64,000 bases of DNA, taken from positions 72,323,727 through 72,387,726 of the forward strand of contig NC_086379.1 in assembly GCF_036588685.1 (NCBI RefSeq), read 5' to 3'. The first letter of the stretch is position 1, and every line of letters starts with the position of its first letter. The stretch comes from Mytilus trossulus (taxonomy: Eukaryota; Mollusca; Bivalvia; Mytilida; Mytilidae). Below are positions 11,401 through 22,249 of this stretch, piece by piece. The translations under genes were made by a program, and so were the position numbers. The notes beneath the pieces are model-generated. The model saw only the letters and a list, made by a program, of their open reading frames with translations, was not told the origin of the DNA and did not search any database.

Positions 11401-14400
11401 ATGAGACTTGCACCAGAAGGCACAATTGGTGTGTCATTAAATTAGATTGATTAATTGATTGATTGTTATTTGCTTAATGTCCAGTGGCAAATATTTCAAG
11501 CATGTTCAGGACGAGAACAAGTTAACAATAAAAACAATAGGTAGGTTTTGTCATAATAGAGGTCATTCGGGATGATGGTCAGGAAAATTTAGACTGCCAC
11601 TGGAAAATGATGGTATAAAGGACTGGGACAGAAATTTTCATTTGCAACAGACAACCTACGGACCCCTCAAAGAGTTGTTGCAAGGGTTTTTAACGTGCAA
11701 AGAACATGGCACTCCCTTTGCACGAGGCATCGGATTTTACGTCCCCATTCTGACCGGACGTGACTGTGAACTTGATACATCCCGCACAGCGAAACAGACG
11801 CCCCATTTGGTTTTACTGCCGGTCGGAAGAAGACCAAGTGACCATATTTCGTTTCCCCAGTCACCCATGGGGAACTTCAAATTAGAAACAACAGAAATCT
11901 ATATCTGTGATCAAACTGACCGACATGTATCCTCACAACCTGACACTTTTATACGATCTCGCGCTCAGTTTCTACCTTGTAGTTTGGATATGAAAACAGT
12001 ATTTATGTATAAAAGAAAAACCTTTACAAAAAACAGAAAACTACACAAAACTGAGTCCTCTAAACATGTTGACATTCTTTTAAGTTGTGCTTATTAATGT
12101 GAGTCATCATTTATTCATGCATAACCAAGTACTTATTGAAGTCAACACATGTGCAATTAAGTAAAATAGTTACTGAAAAAATAGAATTTGAACTTGCTGT
12201 CAGTTTATTAATAACGATTGTTAGTGATGTGATTTGTTCTTCCATAAGGAAAAGACTTTCTCATGTAGCACATACTCTACATACACCGATCACTTTTACC
12301 CAAGATTGTCTCTGATGCTTACAAAACTGCCAAACTCCAGAACTAAATAGCTATTGTTGTGACACCTAATAATTCAGACACAAAAGGGGGAGGGGGGGGT
12401 CAAGGGATATGAAATACAGAGTTTAGCTCTGAATTCAATATAGGGAATGCCATATTTGCTGCAGGAAAATTGAAGTCTATGTTAAGACTTTCAGAATTAC
12501 ACCAAGGTGTGTCTGAAAAAATCAAGGATACATTAAAAGAAGAACAATTACTTCACCCTGCCACCAGTGTTCTTATGAGCTATGTCCTTGTTTTGGTATT
12601 TCTATGGAAATGATGCCCGCATAGCTTCTTAATAGATATAGGAAGATGTGGTATGAGTGCCGATGATACAACACACCAATCAAGTCACAATTTATAAAAG
12701 TGACCCATTATAGATCACGGTCCGGTCTTCAACACAGAGCCTAGGCTCAAAAGTTCATTTGTTAGTTTATTGATGAAAAAATAACACAAAGGCGCTTCTG
12801 AACCGTATACTGTCCCTAAAGATAACAAACATTCGTAAATGTATGGCTATTACAGAATCAATCGTTTCTGAAGCAACATTCGCCCCATTACATTTGGGAT
12901 TAGCAGTGCAGATATTTCATGCATATGCATTTGGGAATATGTGTCACGAACATTGATCGAAACTTTGTTCTCACATTGCTTTTGTGTTTTCCTATGTAAA
13001 GGTAAGAGTGTAAGACTGTATATGACGAGTTTGACCGAATCATTACGGTATTTACGCTCCAGATAGTATTTGTACTAAAAACAAGAATGTGTCCATAGTA
13101 CATGGATGCCCCACTCGCACTATCATTTTATGTGTTCAGTGGACAGTGAAAATTGGGGTCAGAACTTTCATTTGGAATTAAAATTAGAAAAATCATATCA
13201 TAGGGAACATGTGTACTAAGTTTCAATCTGATGTAACTTTAACTTCATCAAAAATTACCTTGACCAAAAACTTTAACCTGAACATAGCACTATCATTTTC
13301 TATGTTCAGTGGACCATGAAATTGGGGTCAAAACTAAAATTTGGCATTAAATTAGAAAGATCATATCATAGGGAACATGTGTACTAAGTTTCAAGTTGAT
13401 TGGACTTCAACTTCTTCAAAAACTATCTTGACCAAAAACTTTAACCTGAAGCAGACGGACGCACAGACAGATAAACGATCGGAGGCACAGACCAGAAAAC
13501 ATAATGCCCATCTACTATCGTAGGTGGGGCATACAAATATGTATGATTTGAACAAACTCTGTCCTGCACAGAACTTGGTTTTAGTGTCTTATAATGCTAA
13601 TACGCGTGCTGAATCCGCATATGATGACTAAGAGATTGATTCATGTCACTATTTAATGAATACTTGAGCTATTGTGTGTCGCTTTTAAAAGTTATATAAG
13701 GATCATGACTGATTTTGAATTACAACATTAGAAAATTGGCATTGCATTGTATAATTTTTCATCCTTCCCTTAAAAAAATAATGAGTTAACTTTTTAACCA
13801 GGATTATCCCACCTAAAAAATGTTCATGCACTTAAGTTAAACTGAATTTGTTTTACACTCATTTTTAGCTCACCTGGCCAAAAGGCATCGTCGTCGTCGT
13901 CCTGCGTCCGTCGTCGTTAACTTTTACAAAAATCTTCTCCTCTGAAACTACTGAACCAATTCAAACCAAACTTCATCTGATTGATTCCTAGGGTATCTAG
14001 AATAAAGTTTGTGTTTAAATTTCCATTTCATCAAAAAACATGGCCGCCATGGCTAAAAATAGAACATAGGGGTAAAGTGCAGTTTTTGGCTTATAACTCA
14101 AAAACCAAAGCATTTAGAGCAAATCTGACATGGGGTAAAATTGTTTATCAGGTCAAGATCTATCTGCCCTGAAATTTTCAGATGAATCAGACAACCCATT
14201 GTTGGGTTGCTGCCCCTAAATTTGTAATTTTAAGGAAATTTTACTGTTTTTGGTTATTATCTTGAATATTATTATAGATGGAGATAAACTGTAAACAGCA
14301 ATAATGTTCAGCAAAGTAAGATTTACAAATAAGTCAACATGACCAAAATGGTCAGTTGACCCCTTTAGGAGTTATTGCCCTTTATAGTCAATTTTTAACC

Positions 14401-17400
14401 ATTTTTCATAAATCTCCATGATCTTTTACAAAAATCTTCTCCTCTGAAACTACTGAACCAATTCAAACCAAACTTCATCTGATTGATTCTTAGGGTATCT
14501 AGAATAAACTTTGTGTTTAAATTCCCATTTCATAAAAAAACATGGCCGCCATGGCTAAAAATAGAACATAGGGGTAAAATGCTGTTTTTGGCTTATAACT
14601 CAAAAACCAAAGCATTTAAAGCAAATCTGACATGGGGGTAAAATTGTTTATCAGGTCAAGATCTATCTGCCCTGAAATTTTCCGATGAATCAGACAACCC
14701 ATTGTTGGGTTGCTGCCCCTAAATTGGTAATTTTCAGGAAATTTTACTGTTTTTAGCTCACCTGGCCCGAAGGGCCAAGTGAGCTTTTCCCATCACTTTG
14801 CGTCCGTCGTCGTCTGTCGTCTGTCGTCCGTCGTCGTTGTTAACTTTTACAAAAATCTTCTCCTCTGAAACTACTGGGCCAAATTGAACCAAACTTGGCC
14901 TCAATCATCATTGGGGTATCTTGTTTAAAAAATGTGTGGCGTGACCCGGTCAACCAACCAAGATGGCCGCCACGGCTAAAAATAGAACATAGGGGTAAAA
15001 TGCAGTTTTTGGCTTATAACTCAAAAACCAAAGCATTTAAAGGAAATCTGACATGGGGTAAAAATGTTTATCAGGTCAAGATCTATCTGCCCTGAAATTT
15101 TCAGATGTATCGGTCAACCTGTTGTTGGGTTGCTGCCCCTGAATAGGTAATTTTGTGGAAATTTTGCTGTTTTTGGTTATTATCTTGAATATTATTATAG
15201 ATAGAGATAAACTGTTAACAGCAATAATGTTTAGCAAAGTAGGATTTACAAATAAGTCAACATGACCGAAATGGTCAGTTGACCCCTTTAGGAGTTATTG
15301 CCCTTTATAGTCAATTTTTAACCATTTTTCGTAAATCTTATCTTTTACAAAAATCTTCTCCTCTGAAACAACTGGGCCAAATTAATCCAAACTTGGCAAC
15401 AATCATCTTTGGGGTATCTAGTTTTAAAAATGTGTCCGGTGACCCGACCATCAAATCAAGATGGCCGCCACAGCTAAAATAGAACATAGGGGTAAAAGGC
15501 AGTTTTTGGCTTATACCTCAAAAACCAAAGCATTTAGAGCAAATCTGACAGGTGGTAAAATTGTTTATCAGATCAAGATCTATCTGCCCTGTAATTTTCA
15601 GATGAATCTGACAACCCATTGTTGGGTTGCTGCCCCTGAATTGGTAATTTTAAGGAAATTTTGCTGTTTTTGGTTATTATCTTGAATATTATTATAGATA
15701 GAGATAAACTGTAAACAGCAATTATGTTCAGCAAAGTAAGATTTACAAATAAGTCAATATGACCGAAATGGTCAATTGACCCCCTAAGGAGTAATTGTCC
15801 TTTATAGTCAATTTTTAACAATTTTCATAAAATTTGTAAATTTTTATTAACATTTTCCACTGAAACTACTGGGCCAATTTCATTATAGATAGAGATAAAT
15901 GTAAGCAGCAAGACTGTTTAGTAAAGTGAGATTTACAAACACATCACCATCACCAAAACACAGTTTTGTCATGAATCCATCTGCTTACTTTGTTTAATAT
16001 TCACATAGACCAAGGTGAGCGACACAGGCTCTTTGGAGCCTCTAGTTGGTTATTATCTTGAATATTATTATAGATGGAGATAAACTGTAAGCAGCAATAA
16101 TGTTCAGCAAAGTAAGATTTACAAATAAGTCAACATGACAAAAATGGTCAGTTGATCCCTTTAGGAGTTATTGCCCTTTATAGTCAATTTTTAACCATTT
16201 TTCGTAAATCTCCATGATCTTTTACAAAAATCTTCTCCTCTGAAACTACTGAACCAATTCAAACCAAACTTCATCTGATTGATTCTTAGGGTATCTAGAA
16301 TAAACTTTGTGTTTAAATTCCCATTTCATAAAAAAACATGGCCGCCATGGCTAAAAATAGAACATAGGGGTAAAATGCTGTTTTTGGCTTATAACTCAAA
16401 AACCAAAGCATTTAAAGCAAATCTGACCTGGGGTAAAATTGTTTATCAGGTCAAGATCTATCTGCCCTGAAATTTTCAGATGAATCAGACAACCCATTGT
16501 TGGGTTGCTGCCCCTAAATTGGTAATTTTAAGGAAATTTTACTGTTTTTGGTTATTATCTTGAATATTATTATAGATGGAGATAAACTGTAAGCAGCAAT
16601 AATGTTCAGCAAAGTAAGATTTACAAATAAGTCAACATGACAAAAATGGTCAGTTGATCCCTTTAGGAGTTATTGCCCTTTAAAGTCAATTTTTAACCAT
16701 TTTTCGTAAATATCCATGATCTTTTACAAAAATCGTCTCCTCTGAAACTACTGGGCCAAATTTAACCAAACTTGGCCACAATCATTATTAATGTATCTAG
16801 TTTAAAAATTGTGTTTTTGACCCGGCCAACCAACCAAGATGGCTGCTATGGCTAAAAATAGAACATAGGAGTAAAATACAGTTTTTGGCTTGTAACTCAA
16901 AAACCAAAGCATTTAGAGCAAATCTGACAAGGGGTAAAATTGTTAATCTGGTCAAGATCTATCTGCCCTGAAATTTTTAGATGAATCGGACAACTTGTTG
17001 TTAGGTTGCTGCCCCTTAATTGGTAATTTTAGGAAATTTTGCTGTTTTGGGTTAATGTATTATCTTGAATATTATTATAGATAGAGATAAACTGTAAACA
17101 GCAATAATGTACAGCAATTTAAGAATAAAAAATAAGTCAAAATGACCAAAATGGTCAATTGACCCCCTAAGAAGTTATTGTCCTTTATTATCAATTCTTA
17201 ACAATTTTCATAAAATTTGTAAATTTTTACTAACATTTTCCACTGAAGCTACACGGACAAGTTCATTATAGATAGAGATAATTGTAAGCAGCAAGAATGT
17301 TCAGTAAAGAAAGATGTACAAACACATCACAATCACCTAAACACAATTTTGTCATGAACTGTCTGCCTCCTTTGTTTAATTCACATATACCAAGGTGAGC

Positions 17401-20400
17401 GACACAGGCTCTTTAGAGCCTCTAGTTTTTTAAACCTCGCATTCGCCACGGGTGACTATTGTATATTTTGTGTGATAACTGCTCTGTCCAGGCTTTGCAA
17501 ATACACAATATGTATTTATCTATAACTAGAAACTAATTTTAACAAAATACACAACCTTCACGATGCAAAATTAAAAACACTGTTTCAGCGCTTGAATTTT
17601 GTTTTTTTCAAAGATAGAAAAAATATTGAAATAATTTGATAAACTGGTGTTTTATAGTTTAGAAAATAATTCTGTAATATACTACATAAAAAAAGAAAAA
17701 CTATACACAATATGAAGGTTTATGGATGTGAAAAGGTCAAGGCCACTTCTTATTTTGCTATGTCTTAAATGGAAAAAAATCAGAAGGTTCCAAATCAACG
17801 CTATTTTGTAATGGCAGCTCTTCATATAAATAATCAAAGTAATCGTTTTAACATCGTTTATAGCATATGCTTATAATTGAATCGTTTTTGTAGCATTCTA
17901 TTGAATAAATATTATAATATTTCTCCTTTTTGTCCTTGTGGTTGAAATATTGATAGTTTTAGGTCTGACCTTTGACCTCAATTTTACAAAATTGTGACCA
18001 CTCTGGATTTTTACGACCCAACTTTTCTTATTGTACATGTTTTCCTCTTTCCAACGATATATAATTTAGGTGTGTGTTCTTCCGGACCATTAAAGTTTTA
18101 AAAAATGAACTCTGGTTGCAGTACTATATAAGATAAATGTTAAATCAAGATATAAGGCATCACACACTGGTGGATTCGTAGTTGACTCATCTAATCTTAC
18201 TGTTTTTATACAACCGCAAAAATTGAAACAATTTTGGTCGTATAATGGTATGACGTTGGTGCCTTCGTCTTTGTCCCAAGACATTTGGTTTTCGCACTAT
18301 AACTTTAGTATAAGTAAATAGAAATCTATGACATTTAAACACAATGTTTGTGACCATAAAAGGAAGGTTGGGAGTTTTGGTCCCAACAGTTAAGGAATTT
18401 CTTAGACCACATTCATTCTGTGTCAGAAACCTATGTTGTTTCAACTACTGTGGATTCATTTATTTTCGTGGGTACCAATTTTCGTGGTTTGAGGAAAACT
18501 TACATATTCGTGGATATTTAATTTCGTGGTTTTGGCAAAGTCTACACTCATTCCTTTTCAAAATTTGTATTTGTTGAACATTTGAATTCGTGGTTCTCCT
18601 GTACCCACGAAATCCACGAAAATTGGTATCCAACGAATATTAATGAATCCACAGTATTTAATCACAATCCAAATTCAGAGCTGTATCAAGCTAAAATGTT
18701 GTGTCAATACTTGCCCCAACTGTTCAGGGTTCTACTTCTGCAGTCGTATAAAGCTGCGCCCTACTGAGCATTTGGTTGTTTGTTGGAAGTAGATATGTAT
18801 CATATTTTAATATGTAAGTAACATAATAAAAATATGCAGTTTGAAAAGTTTAAAAGTTTAAAAGTTCTTTTTGAATGTATTCTGTAATTGACATTTCCCA
18901 TCCCTTGTAAATGCACAGAAATGGGCTAATTATGTTTTTTCTCTTTCATAAATTTGAATATTTTGTCAGAAGGCTAGTGAAAATAATGTTAATTTTAATT
19001 TTTTCAAATTTAATGAAGCCTTACATACCCGAAGCCAGGGGGTCCAGGGCAAAACAAATAAGCACTGTAACAGTCAATGTTCTGATCGAGTTTGTGAGTC
19101 CAACGACCCCCCCTTTGGAATTCCTGGCTACGGGCCTGCCTATGTGTAATTAAGCTAGAATATAAAATCTATGTCACTTGGATGAATTGTATTTGAATCG
19201 ATGTTTGCATCCAGTGATACTTTTTTAGCTCACCTGGCATAGCCATGTGAGCTTATGCCTTCATTTGGCTTCCGTCGTCGTCGTCGTAAACTATTTCAAG
19301 AATCTTCTCCTCTGAAACTACTTGGCCAAATACTTCCAAACTTTAACTGAATGTTCCTTAGGGTATCTAGTTTATAAATTGTATCCACAGTTTTGATCCA
19401 TCAACAAACATGGTCGCCATGGCTAAAAATAGAATATAGGGGTCAAATGCAGTTTTTGGCTTATATCTCAAAAACGAAAGCATTTAGAGCAAATCTGACA
19501 AGGTATAAAAATATTCATTAGGTCAAGATCTATCAGCCCTGAAATTTTCAGATGAATCTAACAATCCATTGTTGGGTTGCTGCCACTTAATTGGTTATTT
19601 TAAGGAAATTTTGCAGTTTTGGTTTATTATCTTGAATATTATTGAAGATAAAGATAAACTGTAAACAGCAAAAATGTTCAGCAAAGTAAGATCTACAAAA
19701 AAGTTTTGCATGACCAATATTGTCAATTGACCGCTTAAGGAGTTATTGCCCTTTAAAGACAAATTTGCTCTATTTGTTCATCAAACTTGCTTAAATTTAA
19801 AAAATCTTCTCCTCTGAAACAACTGGGCCAAATACTCTCAAACTTTAACTGAATGTTCGTTGGTGTATCTACTTTCTAAATTGTATCCGAAGTTTTGATC
19901 CATCAACAAACATGGCCGCTACGGCTAAAAATAGAACATAGAGGTCAAATGCAGTTTTTGGCTTATATCTCAAAAACTAAAGCATTAAAAGCAAATTTTG
20001 CATAGTTAAAAATGTTCAATAGGTCATGATCTATCAGCCCTGAAATTTTCAGACGAATCTAACAATCCATTGTTGGGTTGCTGCCATTAAATTGGTAATT
20101 TCAAGGAAATTTTGCAGTTTTTGGTTATTATCTTGAATATTATTGAATATAAAGATAAACTGTAAACAGCAGAAATGTTTGGCAAAGTTAGATCTACAAA
20201 TAATCAATATGATCAACATTTAAATGGCATTTTAAAGCAAAAATAATAATTGTGAAAGGTTTAAGCAAAACGTTTCAGGTGAGCGAATCAGGCTCTTGAG
20301 AGCCTCTTGTTTATATTTGCAGTTTTCAGTTTTGTTAAACAAATTTTGTTTGCTCTATTCATATATATTTTCTTGCATGCTGTTACACCATTTACCTACA

Positions 20401-21880
20401 TAGGAATAAAAAGGTACTACAGCTTAAATCTTGTTTTATTTTTTCAGAAAACTTTGAGGATACAAGATGCACCTGTAATGGCCATGGGTATGCCAGGAAT
20501 GGCTGCACCTAAGGTAAGCAATAATTTCTTCAGTTGTGAACATTTTCATCACATACAATACCATGAATACAGACATTACATTCCACTTATATTATTTTGA
20601 CCAATTGGTATTATTAAAGAAAAGTTTCTTTAAAGAAGCATTTACATACAAACATCAATTAGTAAAGCAGATGCTAAAGTTGGTAATCAGGAAATGATGA
20701 AATTACAAGCTAATTTCCAATCTTTCAGAAAATCCCCAATAATATATGTATGACCTTGACCTATACATGTATTTGAATGTAATTAATTTTCTTTCTACAG
20801 GAAGAAGAGGAGGAAGAGGCTCCCAAAATTGTGAAAACTCTCTTCTCACTCAAACTTTTAGAATTTGCAGCGGACAAGAAGATAACCCTGATCAAAGAAA
20901 TAAAAAGTCTTGTGCCTGATATGAATTTAGTTCAGGTAAAATAAATTATTTATTATAAATAAACAAATATACACCTTTGTAATTTCTAGTTTTATAACCC
21001 TCTTATAAGGCTGAAGAGTTGTATGTATTGCAGTTTGTTAAAATATTGCATAGTTTATCTCCAAAGTTTGTTGTGCATGAAAAAAACTGTGAAAAGAGAG
21101 AAAGGGCCCCACTTGGCCCAAATATTAAGTAAATTGTTTCACGATAAAAGATGTACTGGTAGATGCATATATACTTGTGAGAAAATGTAAATTGTCATTC
21201 ACAACCAAGCTCACAAACCACATATAATAGTAATCTCTTAAGAATTATTTGTTAAAACAAACATATTTTATAAATAAAAAGTACCTGTAGGTGTATTTTT
21301 TTGTCAACCAATGCACTATCAAAATCTTTTTATGCCCTTAAACCATTTAAAATTGACACGCTCCCATTGAGCTTGCTGAAAAGGCTAATTTTACACTACA
21401 TAATGATAACATAAAGTAAATGGTATTCAACAATGAGCAAAATCCATTACACATAGCAAACTTTTAAAGGTTCAGAGATGATAAATGTAAATCAATTAGA
21501 AGGAAAAAAAATACCAGCCTTTACCACACAGTAAAGGATAAGCAAATATAATTCATGCAACAAATGACAACCACTGAATTACAGGCTCCAGACTTGGGAC
21601 AGGCACTTACAGTATGTGTAAAACTTATAGAGATTATTTTTTTAAAGAAGAAATGTGCTTTTCTTTGTCGGTAGTTTTTGTATGCACTTTAGTAGAATTA
21701 TATGTTGCTTAGATTTGTATTTCCTGAGTTGCGTTCTTTATTAAATTGTTTTATTATTTTCAGGCTAAAAAGTTTGTAGAATCTGCCCCACAAGTGATTA
21801 AAGCAGACATACCTAAAGAAGAAGCTGAAACTTTAAAGAAAGCTATAGAGGCAGCTGGTGGAAAATGTGATATTGATTAA
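8450..21880 (+). CDS. MRPL12: Mitochondrial large-subunit ribosomal protein L12 (bL12m), five coding exons
   Basis: The exons are 8450-8505, 9854-10037, 20448-20513, 20801-20935 and 21764-21880; all junctions are GT-AG and the phases close to give 185 residues and a TAA stop. The start MASRRLIFLSSKLSRNIHR is basic and hydroxylated, as expected for a mitochondrial import signal. Next comes the N-terminal dimerisation region (DDIGKLTLTEVADLNELLK), a methionine/proline-rich linker (AMGMPGMAAPK) and an acidic hinge of six glutamates. The C-terminal globular domain follows, with LKLLEFAADKKITLIKEIKS and an ending of EAETLKKAIEAAGGKCDID, matching bacterial L7/L12 and human MRPL12 (198 residues). 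The protein forms the flexible stalk of the mitoribosome that recruits GTPase factors; in mammals it also binds the mitochondrial RNA polymerase. Intron 2 is 10.4 kb and consists largely of mobile DNA. Confidence 0.93.
8958..9104. repeat. Long palindrome in MRPL12 intron 1
   Basis: Two 58-bp arms (8958-9015 and 9047-9104) are inverted copies that differ at only about one position that I can see, separated by a 31-bp loop. The arms begin CACAGGAGTTTGAAATCC and contain ATACCAAAGTCGACTGTCA. The loop carries a further copy of the CGACTTTGGTATATTTT part. It could fold as a long hairpin in RNA or a cruciform in DNA. The 76-codon open frame starting inside the right arm has no support. Confidence 0.9.
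9400..9840. other. MRPL12 intron 1 remainder, with a hairpin
   Basis: Inside this AT-rich intron, TGTCCCATGAAATTGTG near 9530 is the inverse of AATTTTGTTCATGGGACA near 9581, and between them ATTTCACAG and CTGTGAAAT also pair. TTTCACAG-type words recur from 8820 to 9630. No gene is seen. Confidence 0.45.
10225..10450 (+). repeat. R2-associated repeat fragment in MRPL12 intron 2
   Basis: The words AAAATGCAGGTGATCTCATG and TGCTCTGGAAGGGTTAGCA match the 7655-7725 region and mark an interspersed repeat. It is non-coding. Confidence 0.5.
10470..11170. other. Intron stretch of unknown nature
   Basis: This holds a 131-codon open frame at 10661-11056 that begins at TTG. It is rich in lysine, phenylalanine and isoleucine, as expected of AT-rich DNA, and I recognise no domain. 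The word TTTAATGGTCCGGAATAACA at about 10479 has an inverse relative at about 18068-18090, so this may be a fragment of a further dispersed repeat. Confidence 0.35.
11445..12110 (+). repeat. R7 interspersed repeat with a 151-codon open frame
   Basis: The start (TTGATTGATTGTTATTTGC, then CCAGTGGCAAATATTTCA) recurs in shortened form at about 7905 and 58475-58520, so this is a dispersed element. The stretch 11540-11880 is more GC-rich than its surroundings and encodes an open frame (11642-12097) containing TGRDCELDTSRTAKQTPH and LLPVGRRPSDHISFP. I do not recognise a protein domain in it, and the minus strand is also open. A repeat-borne sequence rather than an intronic gene is the better reading. 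Confidence 0.55.
12110..13100. other. MRPL12 intron 2 stretch with R5 remnant
   Basis: An R5 copy is recognisable at about 12636-12745 (GGAAGATGTGGTATGAGTGC, then ACCCATTATAGATCACGG). A short G-rich run occurs at about 12385-12398, and a weak R7-like word (GATATTTCATGCATATGC) at 12910. No gene is seen. Confidence 0.45.
13103..13533. mobile_element. R8: element with GATGCCCCAC / GTGGGGCAT ends and 170-bp tandem units
   Basis: The left end reads GGATGCCCCACT and the right end AGGTGGGGCATAC, which are inverted copies. Between them a unit recurs about 170 bp apart, marked by ATAGGGAACATGTGTACTAA at 13200 and 13370 and by CCAAAAACTTTAACCTGAA. The tail holds a short run of CAGACGGACGCACAGACAGA. 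It is a non-autonomous repeat without coding sequence. Confidence 0.65.
13865..17425 (+). mobile_element. R3 composite element (Helitron/Helentron-like, non-autonomous), outer copy
   Basis: The outer element starts TTAGCTCACCTGG and ends with the hairpin GGCTCTTTAGAGCC followed by TCTAG. It is built of tandem units of about 500-560 bp, each with the words TCTTCTCCTCTGAAACTACT, GCCGCCATGGCTAAAAATAG, CTTATAACTCAAAAACCAAA and GTTATTATCTTGAATATTAT. A complete second element (14753-16045) is inserted within it. Several 60- to 80-codon open frames recur in every unit; they are repeat sequence and not genes. No helicase or Rep protein is present, so the element would depend on others. Confidence 0.75.
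14753..16045 (+). mobile_element. R3 nested complete copy with readable empty site
   Basis: It starts TTAGCTCACCTGGCCCGAAG with a foldback head (AGCTCAC ... GTGAGCT around GGCCCGAAGGGCC) and ends GGCTCTTTGGAGCCTCTAG. The host reads ACTGTTT on the left and TTGGTTATTATC on the right. In uninterrupted units the same place reads CTGTTTTTGGTTATTATC, so removing 1,293 bp restores the empty site exactly. There is no target-site duplication beyond the T run. Confidence 0.78.
17430..18185. other. MRPL12 intron 2 stretch without recognisable feature
   Basis: AT-rich sequence. The only note is TTCTTCCGGACCATTAAA near 18068, the inverse of a word at 10479. I see no gene or RNA. Confidence 0.4.
18190..18775 (+). 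repeat. R1 copy interrupted by a MITE
   Basis: The copy begins with TTTTTATACAACCGCAAAAA and a CG-rich GACGTTGG patch. It continues with GGTTTTCGCACTATAAC and ends with the R1 tail GCAGTCGTATAAAGCTGCG, then GCATTTGGTT. The inverted end sequences of R1 are clear here (TTTATACAACCGCA against the tail). A 207-bp MITE interrupts it. Confidence 0.7.
18448..18654. mobile_element. TA-flanked MITE with CTGTGGATTC ends
   Basis: The left end is CTGTGGATTCATTTATTTTC and the right end is the inverse (TATTAATGAATCCACAG). The motif TTCGTGG recurs inside. It is flanked by TA on both sides (18446-18447 and 18655-18656). The empty form CAACTATTTAATC is present in R1 copies at about 2009 and 2817, so the insertion duplicated TA. 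This fits Tc1/mariner-type mobilisation. There is no transposase in the element. Confidence 0.85.
18780..19220. other. MRPL12 intron 2 stretch without gene
   Basis: An AT-rich stretch. The words TACCCGAAGCCAGGGGGTCC and TTCCTGGCTACGGGCCTG (19026-19138) look like an old inverted-repeat element end. Nothing is coding. Confidence 0.35.
19225..20309 (+). mobile_element. R3 copy, divergent, CTTG-ended
   Basis: It starts TTAGCTCACCTGGCATAGCC and ends GGCTCTTGAGAGCCTCTTG. It contains two tandem units, each with GGCTAAAAATAGAA and TTTTGGCTTATATCTCAAAA. Divergence from the 14-17 kb copies is larger, so it is older. It ends in CTTG where the younger copies end in CTAG. It lies about 140 bp before MRPL12 exon 3. 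Confidence 0.72.
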
Positions 21881-21916
21881 AAGACAAAATATATAATTCT
21901 GTTTTTCAAATTTGAA

Positions 21917-21922
21917 AATAAA
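21917..21922 (+). terminator. Polyadenylation signal of MRPL12
   Basis: AATAAA occurs 37 bases after the MRPL12 stop codon, at a usual distance for a short 3' untranslated region. Confidence 0.65.
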
Positions 21923-22117
21923 TATAAACTTCAGTGTTGCATTTTTTTTTAAAAAGGAGCGTGTGAACTACAAAATGCAGTGAAAGGATCTAGGTATAAA
22001 CATTATGTAATTTTGATGTACATTTTGCCACTAAATTGTGACAAGATTTACATCTGACTTTAGCTCTCAGATTATTGCGAGTTAAAATGAAATAAACTGG
22101 TTCCTTTCATGGGAAAA

Positions 22118-22200
22118 AAATTGGTTGATTATATAGAGAATCACTGAAGCATGACTGGAGCCTCCCCCCCCCCTCCCCCCCCCCCCCCCCCCCCCCCCCT
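22118..22200. repeat. MITE fragment ending in a poly-C tract
   Basis: TTGATTATATAGAGAATCAC and TGACTGGAGC match the core of the GGCGGATCC-end MITE (compare 53031-53151). The element breaks off into a run of about 35 cytosines with one thymine. Such a run is hard to sequence, so its length is uncertain. Confidence 0.6.
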
Positions 22201-22249
22201 ATAAATAAGGCCTACATGTCAAATGAAAACAAGAGGCTATCACAACGAC

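Noticed and set aside
13981-16470. Several ~65-codon frames with shared wording (KIEHRGKMQFLAYNSKTKAF)
   Set aside because: They recur in every R3 core unit, including degenerate ones, and are broken differently in each; they are translations of a repeat.
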